Shown piece after piece: positions 47,752 through 58,781 of a DNA stretch of 64,000 nucleotides. Source of the stretch: Wurfbainia villosa (lineage: Eukaryota; Streptophyta; Magnoliopsida; Zingiberales; Zingiberaceae); assembly GCA_025175895.1 (NCBI GenBank), contig CM045992.1:116152377-116216376 (forward strand), read 5' to 3'. Numbering within the stretch: the stretch's first letter is position 1; each line of letters starts with the position of its first letter. The position numbers and the translations under genes were made by a program. The notes under the pieces were generated by a model. The model searched no databases and was not told the origin of the DNA. It saw only the letters and a program-made list of their open reading frames with translations.

Positions 47752-49345
47752 TGATATCGGATAAATATCGGTCCATAAAATGAAACAGAGGCCCGGCCCA
47801 TGAGAGGGGATATAAAAGAAGTGGTTAGGGTTTAAAGAAGAGGGATCTTTTCTTCTCCCAAGGAGGATCTAGGGGAGTCACTCGTCTCCTTGGAAGGAGC
47901 TTCTTGACGCATATAAAAGAAGGGGCAGAAGGCGATCATCGGGGCCAGCTCTCTCCCTTCTCTTGTTGTCGCCGCCGGCCAACTTCAACGTCTTCACTGA
48001 CAACCATTGGAAAAGGGGAGATTCTTCTTCTTCGACTGAGGAAAAGGAGGAGGCTCGCTGCACATTGCTTCCCCTTGCTTGATAGTCGACGATGATTTCC
48101 CAACCTCAGTTTCTCATGGTGGATGAGACTTGCAATCCAATATCTTTAACAATGGGTTCGAAGTCAAGATCAAGAACCAGTTTCCGATCATACCCGTCCG
48201 TAGGGGCTCCTCTTCGATTGAACTTTGGTCGGCACCATCGACTTGAAGGGTTGGAGCAACAATCGGAACCTCATCTTCGATGACCTCCACCAAGAACAAC
48301 ACTGTTATAGCCACCGAGGAAGGCTTCATAAGAATGAAGAGAAGGACGCAGTACGTGGAGGGCTTAAACTCGCTTCCCTCGTCATCTCATCTGACGCCCT
48401 TTGCATCCCGTCGTCAAAGCCTCTCCATCGCTCGCGCAACTTTTCCATTATCTATGCTTCAGTGGGAATGCCTTAATTTGAGCTTCCGGAAAGCATCCAG
48501 TGGTTAATCGAGAGTGTCTTCCTATTTGTCTAATTCAGAGAAATCCAGTGGCGCAGTAGCCATGATAGCTTTGGTTCCGTTTATGATAAGTCGGGGTTTG
48601 CCTCACTGTGGATGGAGTCACGGATAGTAGAAGAGGAAAGTGGTTTCTTCCTTTCACAAATGGCACAAGATCTCTCGTGTGGGTCTCGGGTCCTCTAGCC
48701 CTCGATACTTCAGTGCTTCCCATTTTTCTCGTATGTAATTGGATCATTCCTGGGAGATCTTTGCAGAGATTGTTGCCTCATTATGTTTAGAAATATTATT
48801 CTATGTTGGGCTTGCTACCTTTTTGCCCGTAACTGATCATGTTCAGCCTCCATATCTTGAATTTAGTCCGAAAAGGGATGTGCTGCACAATATGCATCGG
48901 AGTTACGCCTTGTTGATTGTAATTGTTCTTGTTGGCCTACATTGCCAATAATCTTCGAGGTTTACAGACTATCAATTGAGCAAGGCAGAAAACTTTATGG
49001 AATGGAAAGAAATCTGTGGTTGAGAAAGGTTAAAAGGAGAGCAGAAGATTGGAGTCCTAAGCATTATCTCTCACGGGAAGACATTATCTCTCTCATGTAT
49101 TCTTAATTACTCATGAGATAAGTTCTCTTCCTTTCCTTTTATATTATTTTTATTGTATTCAATATATTCTCTTTTATTAATATCCGGCCTAACTTAATCA
49201 TCGGAGTGCCGTCGCCGGGTAGGCCGGCGACGGTTTAACTCGTGTTAACTTTTTCAGGAAACATATTCAATTTTACTGATGCGGTCGGAGGGAACCCGCC
49301 TTCTACAGTCTCATATAGAAGGAAAAAATAATCCATGCCGCATCA
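47752..49345 (+). mobile_element. Solo LTR of an unrelated Gypsy-like family
   Basis: 1594 bp with TGAT...ATCA ends flanked by a perfect 5-bp target duplication GTTGA (47747-47751 and 49346-49350). It has a TATA box (GGGATATAAAAGAAG, 47811) followed by GC-rich 5' leader sequence and a 10-bp perfect hairpin CCGTCGCCGG...CCGGCGACGG near 49208-49232. The CATCGGAGTGCC stretch near 49200 resembles the 3' part of some plant Gypsy LTRs. No internal region, so it is a product of LTR-LTR recombination. Orientation follows the TATA box. ORFs inside are short and unrecognised. Confidence 0.78.
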
Positions 49346-50223
49346 GTTGATATTGATATATATATAGATGCAGTCTATATATATATGCTTATTGTGATGT
49401 TGCATTTGTTTGTATTGTGTCTGCTGCACTTGTTTGTACATCATATTCATACATGCTTCTTGCATTTATTATACGGTTGTGTCAAATATTTGTATATGTG
49501 TTGGACAGACCATTAGGTACCTTGACCAGTAGTATGGTGAATTGGTATTACTCTTCCTGTTATATATATGTTGGATATATGTTTAGGTTGGCTCAGAGTA
49601 GCGTAGCAGACTTCAGGTATGTCTGCATTTTATGTTGTTCATTTGGTTAGATGGTATATGCTTGTAGTTATATACTATGCTGATATACCTGTTGCACCTT
49701 TAGATTATGTTGTTGAAATACTTGTGATATTACATATATACATGTTTTCTATTACCTGTTGAGTTTTACTTACCACCCCAACGGACCCTGGGTTTTCTGT
49801 CGCCCAGGTAACAGATAGCCGACTTCGTGATGGACTTGGAGCACCGCTGGCGGACATCTCATCTCACCTCCGAGGCTCCGTGTTGGTTTTGGATTTTTCG
49901 TATGTCTTGTTATGTATTTGGAATGTTCGTGATGTTATGTATTATGTGATGTACGCACATGTTGGTGCGGGTTTTGTCGAGGTTTTCTTTATGTTCTGGT
50001 GTTAGTCATACCGGTATGTATGTGTGGGATTGTATTGTTGTTGTACCATTTCTGCTGTGTATTTGTTGTAGTAGTTTGTTATGTTGTTGTGGTTTGGTGA
50101 TATTGTTATATATATTGTTGTTATTGTGAGCCTACGGGCCTTGTATTAACCCGAAATGTTGCCACGTACAGGGGAGATGTCGTCCGTTTGATTTTCGGCT
50201 CGGCATGCTCTCGGGGCGTGACA

Positions 50224-50739
50224 TGTACAATAGTTTACAAATTATCAAATTGTGTATTTAATTCCTGCATTACTCCTTCATTAAAGTTCAAAATTTTATG
50301 GTGCTAATTTTTAAAAATCAACACTACATTAATGTTAAGTTTTGAAAATCAACACTACATGTTGTTGATTTTTCAAAATCAACACTCATAGAAAATCAAT
50401 ATTATAATACTGTTGATTTTAAAAAATCAGTACTAAAGTAGTACTGATTTTAGAAAATAGCATCACAGTAGTACTGATTTTAAAAAATCAACATCATAGT
50501 CAATATCACTATGATTATAAAATTTTGAACACCATACAAGTCTCATAAGTTGGGTTGCACACCTTTTTTATATTCTCAAGTCTCCTTTTCCACTTCATAT
50601 CATGGTTTCATAATTTTAAATCTTATGCTTATCAATGAGTTTCAATTAAAACTTAATGATTGTCTTAACCAGCTCTGATTGAATCCAATTCAAGTCCCAT
50701 ATATTTATATAGTGACCCTGAGTTTAACTATGTCCTAAA
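50224..50739. repeat. AT-rich tract with repeated GATTTTAAAAAATC motifs
   Basis: At 50297-50510 there are at least seven copies of GATTTTNNAAAATC-type mini-palindromes with AACACTACA or AGTACTGA spacers. The pattern looks like subterminal repeats of a DNA transposon. The GGTGCTAATTTTT motif recurs, inverted, at 1140-1160. No terminus or ORF identified. Confidence 0.5.
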
Positions 50740-51960
50740 TGTAGGGGATCGATTGGCCGGCTAGAGGGGGGTGAATAGCCCTCTTAAGATGGATGTCGGA
50801 ATTCTCTCGTTCGTTTGCTCGTCTACACAATCGTTAGAGCAAGCGGAAGCATAAACAATAAAGACAAAGCAATAAACGAAAATACAAACGCTAACAAAGA
50901 AGATGTAACGTGGTTCACGGCTACGCCGCTAATCCACGATCCTGATTCGTCCGAGGTGAATCACTCCTTCAAAGCCAATCACTATTGGTCTCTCCTTTGC
51001 ACCAAGCTAGGTGGAGGTAACCTTTACAAATCAAGCACACTCCTTCTTTGACAATAGATGTTAAAGAAAGCTAAGAGAAGGAGTTTGAATCTTGTGGAGC
51101 ACTTGGATGGTCATTTAGAACTTGAGCATTTACCTCCCAAAGCTCCACACCCTCTCTTTTTATAGAGAGGGCTGATTTCTTCCCGCCACCCGATCACGCC
51201 GCTAATCCAACACCTCCGAACACGTCGGATCCCGACCGTTGTAGTCCAACGGAACACTTGGCAGTCGACTGATGGACCTCACTACCGATCATCGCGCCTC
51301 AGAGTCGACCGCCTCGGCTACGGCCACTCAGCGGTTCTGCGACATCCTCCGGCAATGATCGATCATTCCATGGCCGATCATTGCGCATAAACCCATCAGT
51401 CGGATACCAGTCGAACACACTCGACTCAGAGCAGTCGACTTCCATTACATGGCAGTCGACTGGTGCCGTGTGAAACTCAAACTTAACATAAGTTTGAGCT
51501 TCCGACGGTCGGGTAAACCTTAACTCTTGCGGTCAAGTCTCCGACACTCAGCCATTCGTCCAAGTTCACCTAATGAGCTACTTACATTTCACTCATTCTC
51601 TCATCTCACTCGAAGTCCCTCGCCGAAGCTCTCTTCGTCATGGCCACGCCCCTCAGCAAAGATCAGCGACGACTGCGCAATGCTCCTTCGCGTCTCTTGC
51701 CTCCGAAGTCTGCTTCCTTGGCTTCACTTCAAGTCATCTCGTCCGGCGGTCCCTCGGATGCTCCAAGCGCACGGCTTCCGCAAAGTCATCCTTCACCGAC
51801 TCAAGGACCGAGGTTGTGAGGGTGAACCCGCCAAGGCTCCATGTGCGAATTACTAAGTCCTGCAAGACTCCAACGCACATATCAAATAACAATATCATCC
51901 TAACTTAAACCCTTTGCCACACACATCAAAACCTTATCATGGCAAGAGATTGCCCTAACA

Positions 51961-52165
51961 ATCTCCCCCTTTTTGATGTGTGGCAATCCGTTTAAGTTAG
52001 GTAAAAACATTTGATGAAAATTCTAAGGTAAGAAAGCATGTAAACATAAACATGATATAGTAACATGCAACTCCCCCTTAATCCATGAAACTCCCCATAC
52101 AAATTTTCAAATTTTCTCCCCCTATCATAATTTACTTAAACATAATTACTTCTCCCCCTTTGACA
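51961..52165 (-). other. Cluster of polypurine tracts of element I
   Basis: The minus strand has AAAAAGGGGGAGAT touching the LTR, then further G-rich purine runs at about 52072, 52092, 52116 and 52152. Multiple polypurine tracts upstream of the 3' LTR are a known Sirevirus hallmark. Confidence 0.65.
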
Positions 52166-53401
52166 CCATCAAAAAGATTTACACTAAGTTATAAACCCAT
52201 GGCATCAAGTTTAATAGAAGGAAAATACCAAAAACATGATTAAAATTGAAATCAGAAAATATTGGACTGTAGTTCAGGTGTGCGGTCGACTGCTATCAGT
52301 ATGGCAGTCGACTGGGACAAAGGATTCCGAAATTCTGATTTTCTGGGTGAAATTCAGAAATGCATTATAAATTCCAGAAAATTCGAAAAATCATGAAATT
52401 TGAGGAACATATTTATTTTAAGTATATCTATCAATGAAAAATAGATTTTCAAGAAAAATCATTATATTTTCCGAGATTTGCCAAAAATCCAAAGGCATTA
52501 AAAAACCACTAGGTTTTTGATCATTTTAGTATCAAGTTAACTACCTAGTTTTGCATCCAATTGTTTCAAAACATGAATACATAGATTTTAGGTTAAGAAA
52601 TTGTTTTGAAAACATATGAAATATCCAACCATGATCTTTGGGCAATATGTCTATGAATTAAACATAAGCCTTCCCCATGATTGGTCTATTATTGCTATTT
52701 TGATACCTTAAATGACCATCTAAATGCCATAGGCGTTAGTGGACATTTGTATCATCCTAACATCTCACCCATGCTAAGTTTTCAATAAAAGTAGCCTATG
52801 GTGAGTGTGAGATGCATCCTAGGGGGTATTTGTATATACTTAACCAATATATTCATGCAATTCTATCAAGGTTAAGTATCACCCTAACAATCCTCATGAT
52901 CATAAAGGCATATATCAATTAATTCTACATTATGATCATGAAACACATGTATTCATTGAATTGTTATCATGCATTAGGTATTATGTCATGATAATAAACA
53001 AATTATCACCTAAAGCATGATTTAACCCTATTTCTCATGATGACGTGCCAAATTTCAAAATCATAAATCATGATTGCAAACATATATAGCAATTACATTA
53101 ATCATCATGATTTAAGCATTATTAACTATTTATAGGCACGTTATCATCACCTAACACTATTTAAAAATGTTGTCCCGCCATCCTAAGCCAACCAAAATAT
53201 AATATAGGTCAATTGCATATGGTTGACTACCCTAGGGGTTTTCTAACCCTTAAGGATGGATTTTGGAACCCAAAATAAATTCTTGCCTATGGGGTTCACA
53301 AGATACTCCTTGGGGATCCATTTTCTAGCTATTACCTTCTTTTTATCTTGTCCCCTAGCAATTAGGCATTTGTAGGCCTTTTCATTTTTCTTTTCTTTGT
53401 A
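52166..53401 (-). other. Non-coding 3' internal region of element I
   Basis: AT-rich, no ORF above 60 aa on either strand. A GAGATGTTAGGATGA-type segment (minus strand, about 52760) has a counterpart in element H near 61480, so the two elements share this part. CAGTCGACTG also occurs at 52305. Confidence 0.6.
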
Positions 53402-54979
53402 TCATAGGCCCTTTTTGTTGAAGCTAGCTCTTTGGCTCCCAATAATCATATTTAATGTGTTGGAGCCAATTGTGAATTTTTCTAGGGCTTTTGTTAAATA
53501 GTCTACCTTTTCCCTTAAGGCCCTATTTTCATTTATACATGCATCACTAACATCTAATGGCACATAAAGATCATGTGAGCATGTATCATTTAAGCTAGAC
53601 GAAATATTATCATTTAAGCATGCATTTTCTAGCTTATTTTCCAATGCCTTAATTTGATTAAGCATGCTTTTATTTTTCTTTTTCATTCCAAATAAGTCCT
53701 TAGTTAAACTAGAAATTATGAAAACTATTTTCTTAGGAGAAGTATTCGTTACCATAGTTTCCATATCCTCTTCTTCTTCTTCGGATGAGGAGGATGTAGA
53801 AGCTCCCCCTTCACTTGAGCTCTCTCCTCTTGAGCTTGATCCTTCATTTTCGGAGGAAGAGCAATCCAAGTCATCAAAGGCCATCAAGGCCAAATTGGTG
53901 ACAAAGGCATTCTCCTCATCCGATGATGATGAGGAGGATGAGGATGGGTCATCCCAAGTCCTTGCCTTTAGAGCTTTGGTCTTCCCCTTTTCTTTTGTCT
54001 TCTTCTCCTCTCCCTTCTTTTTCTTGCTCCCCTTTTTCTTCTTCTTTTCTTCTTTCTTTTTCTTCTCTTCCTTGCTCTTGTTTAGGAGGGGACAATTATC
54101 CCTTATGTGCCCCTCTCCTTGGCAATTGTAGCATATGACCTTCCCCCTTGGTCTTCTATTCCTATCATTTGATTTATGAAAATGAAAACCTTTTAAAGCA
54201 CGTCTTACCCTCCTTACCATATACGCTTCTTCCGTGCTATCCATGGAGGAGGAGGAAGAGACTTCATCATCGGAGGAGGAGGAGATCTCTATCTTCTTCT
54301 TCCCCTTATTTGCCAACAATGCTACTCCCCTTGAAGGTTGTATTTTTGGCTCTTCTTGTATTCCTTCAAGCCTAGATTCATGTAATTCCATAGTGGAGAA
54401 AAATTCATCTAGAGTACTTACCTCTAGATTCTTTGAAATGTAAAATGAGTCCACCATTGAACTCCACTTGGATGATCGGGGGAAAGCATCTATGACCTTC
54501 ATTATCATATCGCGATTGGAGAGCCTTTCTCCTACACTTGTTAGTCCAATTAAAATTTCTTTGAATCTAGAATGCAAAGACGTTACCTTTTCTCCCTTTT
54601 CTAATTTAATGTTGGATAGTTGGGAGCGGAGGAGATCTCTCCTTGCTAGCTTCTCCTCGGATGTGCCTTCATGAAGCTCAATTAGCTTCTCCCACATCTC
54701 CTTGGCACTTAGGCATTCTCCTATTCGGTTGATTTCTTGTTGGGGGAGCACATTGAAAAGATGATGCTTTGCTTTTGAATTTGCAAGGTGCTCTTCCCTT
54801 TGCTTTTTGGTCCACCTAGATTTCTCTATTGGCTTCCCCTCTTCATCCCTAGGCAAAATGAAACCGGATTCCATTGTAATCATAATATCAAAATCCGTTT
54901 CGAAAAATACCTCCATTCGCTTTTTCCACCAAGAGAATTATCCTTGAAACTTCGGAGGATGGATGTTGGAGCCGGCCAT
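53402..54979 (-). pseudogene. Sirevirus-like gag of element I, one early stop
   Basis: The likely start is ATG at 54979 (MAGSNIHPPKFQG), interrupted by TAA at codon 14 (54940-54938). The open frame then continues in phase from M at 54916 for 504 aa. Domains in the 504-aa numbering: UBN2/gag core about 30-185 (LSAKEMWEKLIELHEG, VIDAFPRSSKWSSMVDSF); CCHC knuckle CYNCQGEGHIRDNC at 262-275; lysine-rich 281-316; acidic serine-rich 324-385; coiled-coil-like stretch about 409-480. It ends SQRASFNKKGL, the point where related polyproteins lead into protease, which is absent. Capsid/RNA-binding role; initiation at M54916 could still give most of the protein. Confidence 0.85.
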
Positions 54980-55028
54980 TTTGAGAGTTGCTTGTTGTGG
55001 CGGTTAGTCCTCGACAAGCTTTCCTTTG

Positions 55029-55041
55029 CTCTGATACCACT
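55029..55041 (-). other. Primer binding site of element I
   Basis: Plus strand CTCTGATACCACT, i.e. AGTGGTATCAGAG on the minus strand, directly at the LTR end. Confidence 0.85.
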
Positions 55042-55572
55042 TGTAGGGGATCGATTGGCCGGCTAGAGGGAGGTGAATAACCCTCTTATGATGGATGTCG
55101 GAATTCTCTCGTTTGTTTGCTCGTCTACACAATCGTTATAGCAAGCGGAAGCATAAACAATAAAGACAAAGTAATAAACGAAAATACAAACACTAACAAA
55201 GAAGATGTAATGTGGTTCACGGCTACGCTGCTAATCCATGATCCTGATTCGTCCGAGGTGAATCACTCCTTCAAAGCCAATCACTATTGGTTTCTCTTTT
55301 GCACCAAGAAAGGTGGAGGTAACCTTTACAAATCAAGCACACTCCTTCTTTTACAATAGATGTAAAAGAAAGCTAAGAGAAGGAGTTTGAATCTTGTGGA
55401 GCACTTGGATGGTCATTTAGAACTTGAGCATTTACCTCCCAAAGCTCCACACCCTCTCTTTTTATAGAGAGGGCTGATTTCTTCCCGTTGGCCGCCACCA
55501 GTCGACTGCTGCCCTTGGCAATCGACTGCCGCAACTCCAACGGCCTCCGAACATGTCGGATCCCGACCGTTG

Positions 55573-57090
55573 TGTTGGTGCAATCGGCCCAGGTCACGAT
55601 TGACCAAGACTCGAGTTTGGCTCAAGTGATGTTTTGATGTTTCGACAAAAACATATGACAATATAATTGTCATGGAAAGTCCAAGTCGGACACTTGGCAG
55701 TTGGGAAAGTCCAAGCATGGGTCTTGGCAATGTAAAGTCCAACATGGGTTGGCAAGGAAAGTCCAAGCATGGTCTTGGCATGAAAAGTCCAACATGGGTT
55801 GGCAAGGAAAGTCCAAGCATGGTCTTGGCATGAAAAGTCCAACATGGGTTGGCAAGGAAAGTCCAAGCATGGTCTTGGCATGGAAAGTCCAACATGGGTT
55901 GGCAAGGGAAAGTCCAAGCTTGAGTCTTGGCATTTGAGAAGTCCAAGGGTTTGATATTGGCGGCGTAAAGTCCAAGCGGGAGTCTTGGCAGCATAAGTCC
56001 AATGGTTGGCGGCGTAAAGTCTAAGCGGAGTCTTGGTGGCATAAGTCCAATGTGCCTTGGCGGTGTAGACACCGTTAGCATGACATAGCCGATGGAAGCA
56101 CCTGAAGGCTAGCGCGATGGATGAACAAGTCATGGATGACTTGGAGGAATCCGAGAGGCGTGAGGCTGATGGAGGTGGCTAGAAGGCTTAGGTCTAGGCT
56201 AAGGGTGGTCTAGCAAGTATGGGGGAACCATACTTGAGTTAAAACCTCATGTTTGAGGTGTGCCAGTCGACTGGTGCCATGTGGCGGATCGGACCGAGTC
56301 AACTAGGGTTTGATCTGGTTATATGCCTAGTAATCATCGCCATAGGTTGGCGATCGATGAGTGAGCTCGGCGATCATGTCGATCGGATCGGTGCTCAAGA
56401 ATTGACCCGCGAGAATGGAGTCGAGACTGATCGTCGTCGAGTGAGGACTCCATCAGTCGACTGATGGTCACAATCAGTCGACTGATGGTAGTTCCGTTGG
56501 ACTTATCCAACGTGGAACTAGCCGTTGTCTCACGACAACAGTGGCATCAGTCGACTAATTATCCCGATCAGTCGACTGATAGACTTTTTCCAACACAGGT
56601 TGAAGCTATATATGGAGCTCGTGATGGAGGAAAAAGTAACCGGTTCTTGAGGGCTATTGGGGCGATTTGTTGGTGCAAATCAGGTCTCCAAGTGCAAGCA
56701 AGCAACCAAGCATTCAAGCAATCAAAACAAGTGTTGTAAAGTCTTTTCTTTACTTGTATTTCAAATTTACATTGTATATTGCTTGTATTTCGTTCTTACT
56801 GTTGTAAGATCTATTGTAAGGGGTTTCTCCGCCTCCGACTTGTGTCGAGAAGGAGTGTTTATCATTAGTGAGAGCGTGTGCATCACTAGGGCTCTTTAGA
56901 GCTCGATCCGTGGAGTAGGAACCGTGCGGTTCCGAACCACGTTATATCATTGTGTTAGCTTGTTGTCTATTTCGTTATCGCTTTTATTATTTCTATTTCC
57001 GCTGCGCACTAACGAAATTGTAGACACAAACATGAGTGAATTTCATCTACGCTATTCACCCCCCTCTAGCCATTCCAACGATTCCTAACA
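55573..57090 (+). repeat. 5' LTR of element H
   Basis: Contains a tandem hairpin array (55675-56050), palindromes CAGTCGACTG (near 56266, 56456, 56475, 56568), a TATA box (CTATATATGG, about 56607) and the end CCTAACA before the primer site. Long minus-strand ORFs over the tandem array are repeat artefacts. Confidence 0.88.
55675..56050. repeat. Tandem hairpin repeats in the 5' LTR of element H
   Basis: A core of three near-exact 50-bp units (55758-55907), each with CCAAGCATGGTCTTGG and CCAACATGGGTTGG, both short self-pairing stretches. It is flanked by degenerate CCAAGCGGGAGTCTTGG units. The same array in the 3' LTR (62823-63200) differs by an extra GGAAAGTCCAAGCATGGTCT. Confidence 0.88.
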
Positions 57091-57092
57091 AG

Positions 57093-57105
57093 TGGTATCA
57101 GAGCC
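57093..57105 (+). other. Primer binding site of element H
   Basis: TGGTATCAGAGCC two nt after CCTAACA; the CTAACAAGTGGTATCAGAGC context is familiar from Sireviruses. Confidence 0.88.
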
Positions 57106-57162
57106 CGGGGCTCTTCTACGGATTAACAACCGGGAGCTAAGGTGAAAGGCTAGAGGGTGAAG

Positions 57163-58781
57163 ATGGAATTCCAAGACAAGCTTGGATGGGAAATCAACAC
57201 TCCACCTCCATATGATCCAGAAGATTTTCCGGCATGGAGAGCAAGAATGGAAACATTCTTGATGATGAACATAGAGGATTGGTTCATCCTCATTGAAGGT
57301 CTTGAACCCCCTAGGGATAAGAAGGGGAATGTCCTAAAATTGAAAAAGTGGACCCAAGAGCAACGCCAAAAGCTCAAGACCGAAGTCAAGGTAACGAAAC
57401 TTTTGGAAGATTTAATCCCTGATGATGTTTTGTGCAAGTTAGGGGATTACATGTATGCCAAGGAGCTATGGAGAAAATTGGCAAGATACCATGAGGAGAG
57501 TTCATCCTCAAGTGAAAGTGAGGAATCGGAAGTTGAGATGGAGTCAACTTCCGAATCGGAGAAAGAAGAAGTAGAAGAGGTGGAAGAAGCATCTACTTCT
57601 AGGATTGAGGAGGAGAGACCATCCTCTACACCGGAGCAACCTCAAGAAGAGCTCTCAACATCCGATCAAGATGAGGAAGCTCAAAATTCAACTCCAGCAC
57701 CTACCACCACCCTAGGTAACTCAAACACTTTATTTTCAAACAAAAATCATATTATGTGCTTTGAGTGTAGGGAGTATGGGCATTACAAGAGCAAATGTCC
57801 AAAGAGGATCAAGAAAACTCCTCCGGCGCCTAAAAGTCAACGAACACCGGTTCTCCAAGACAAAAGAGCAAGGAGCATGTCATTTGCTTCAAATGCCGAC
57901 TACCGAGTCATTACCGGAGTCAATGCCCAAAGAAGAAGAAGAAGGGGCAAAGGGGAGCATCACAAGTAGGGGGAGCCACTAAGGCAAACCCTAAGGTATA
58001 TTTAAAGCATGCTAGAACTAATTTTAGCAATCGTGGTATGTATCATAAAGAGCATGCTAGAAATAACAAACATATGTGTTTAGGAGCTAAGAATGTTCAC
58101 CTTAAGAATAAGGAGAAATTTGGGACTAATGTCCTTAGAAAAACAATACCTAAGAAATCTATTAAGAAAATCCAAGAACATCTAGGTTTTAATCCAAAAT
58201 GGACTAGGCATTCGCCAAGAAAGTCCAATGCCCAAGAGTTAAATAAAAATTCTAAAATTGGGCAATTAGAATTAGAAAACCAAGCCTTGAGGTCAAGGCT
58301 TGAGAAATTGGAAAAGACCCTAAACAAAATACAAAATCAATCTCAAGGGTCAAATTGTCAAACTCTTAGGTCAAGAAGTCAAAATCAACTTCTAGGACCT
58401 AAGAGTCAAAAGTCAACCAAGGGCAAGAATGGTTTGGGTCACAAACCTAAGTCCAAGGTGACTTACCATAGTGTTCCGTTTGACTACGGGACACTAACTA
58501 GGTCTAGGAAGACCAAGGTCAATGGGGAAGTCATTCCTAGAGTTGATCAAGGTTTGTGCCTATTGGCCATGGTTTCGAAGAAACCTAGGATGGCCACTAA
58601 GAAGGTTGCAAGGGGAGTTACCCCTAGAGTCAACCTAGGTAAGACCCAAATGACCAAGGCTAATAAGCCTAGGAGGGTCATTAGGAAGGTATCTAGGGAG
58701 GTTATCCCTAAGGAATATCTAATTAACCCTAGGAGCTCAAATCGATTTTGGGTTCCTAAGAGCGTGATTGATTCACACTAA
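57163..58781 (+). pseudogene. Gag-like protein of element H, two zinc knuckles, one frameshift
   Basis: ATG at 57163: the N-terminal gag part (YDPEDFPAWRARMETFL, AKELWRKLARYHE) passes straight into an acidic serine-rich tract, lacking the central gag core (about 100 aa) present in element I. Knuckle 1, CFECREYGHYKSKC, is at 57757-57798. A second knuckle, CFKCRLPSHYRSQC (57885-57926), is in another frame, which stays open to 58781, so a single shift lies at about 57834-57870. Near 58260-58340 a QLELENQALRSRLEKLEKTL stretch predicts a coiled coil; the tail is basic. Probably an RNA-binding structural protein for packaging in trans. Two shorter products, or frameshifting, are possible alternatives. 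Confidence 0.72.

Larger units (their letters stand above)
46165..50223 (+). mobile_element. Gypsy LTR fragment G, interrupted by a solo LTR
   Basis: LTR sequence of the A/E type in plus orientation, starting mid-LTR (GAGTGAGAAGGGACTGATGG, like copy A near 4105) and ending GGGGCGTGACA at 50223. Interrupted at 47752-49345. Contains an enlarged hairpin array, an expanded TA tract and the shared CTGTTGAGTTTTACTTACC segment. The 5' part of the LTR is missing next to element F. Confidence 0.82.
50740..55572 (-). mobile_element. Element I: Sirevirus-like retroelement with gag but no pol
   Basis: 3' LTR 50740-51960 (1221 bp, minus-strand start TGTTAGGGCAATC, end CCTACA). Polypurine tracts at 51961-52165, gag at 53402-54979, primer site at 55029-55041, and a 5' LTR from 55042, cut at 55572 by element H. 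Between gag and the 3' LTR there are only about 1.4 kb without protease, integrase, RT or RNase H. LTRs contain CAGTCGACTG palindromes and a TATA box (TATAAAAA, plus 51157-51164). The remaining 5' LTR part should lie beyond the window. Confidence 0.82.

Noticed and set aside
47505..47783. ORF of repeated Tyr-Ile residues
   Set aside because: Pure translation of the TA microsatellite.
48092..48476. Short ORFs in the GC-rich part of the solo LTR
   Set aside because: Each under 85 aa, overlapping in several frames, no recognisable domain; the TG...CA ends with target duplication explain the segment better.
53664..54131. 155-aa plus-strand Phe/Ser-rich ORF
   Set aside because: Antisense shadow of the lysine- and acid-rich part of gag in element I.
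55413..56133. Minus-strand ORFs of 179-222 aa with repeated CQPMLDF-type units (also 62685-63299)
   Set aside because: They read through the tandem hairpin array in three frames at once, differ between the two LTRs, and have no recognisable domain.
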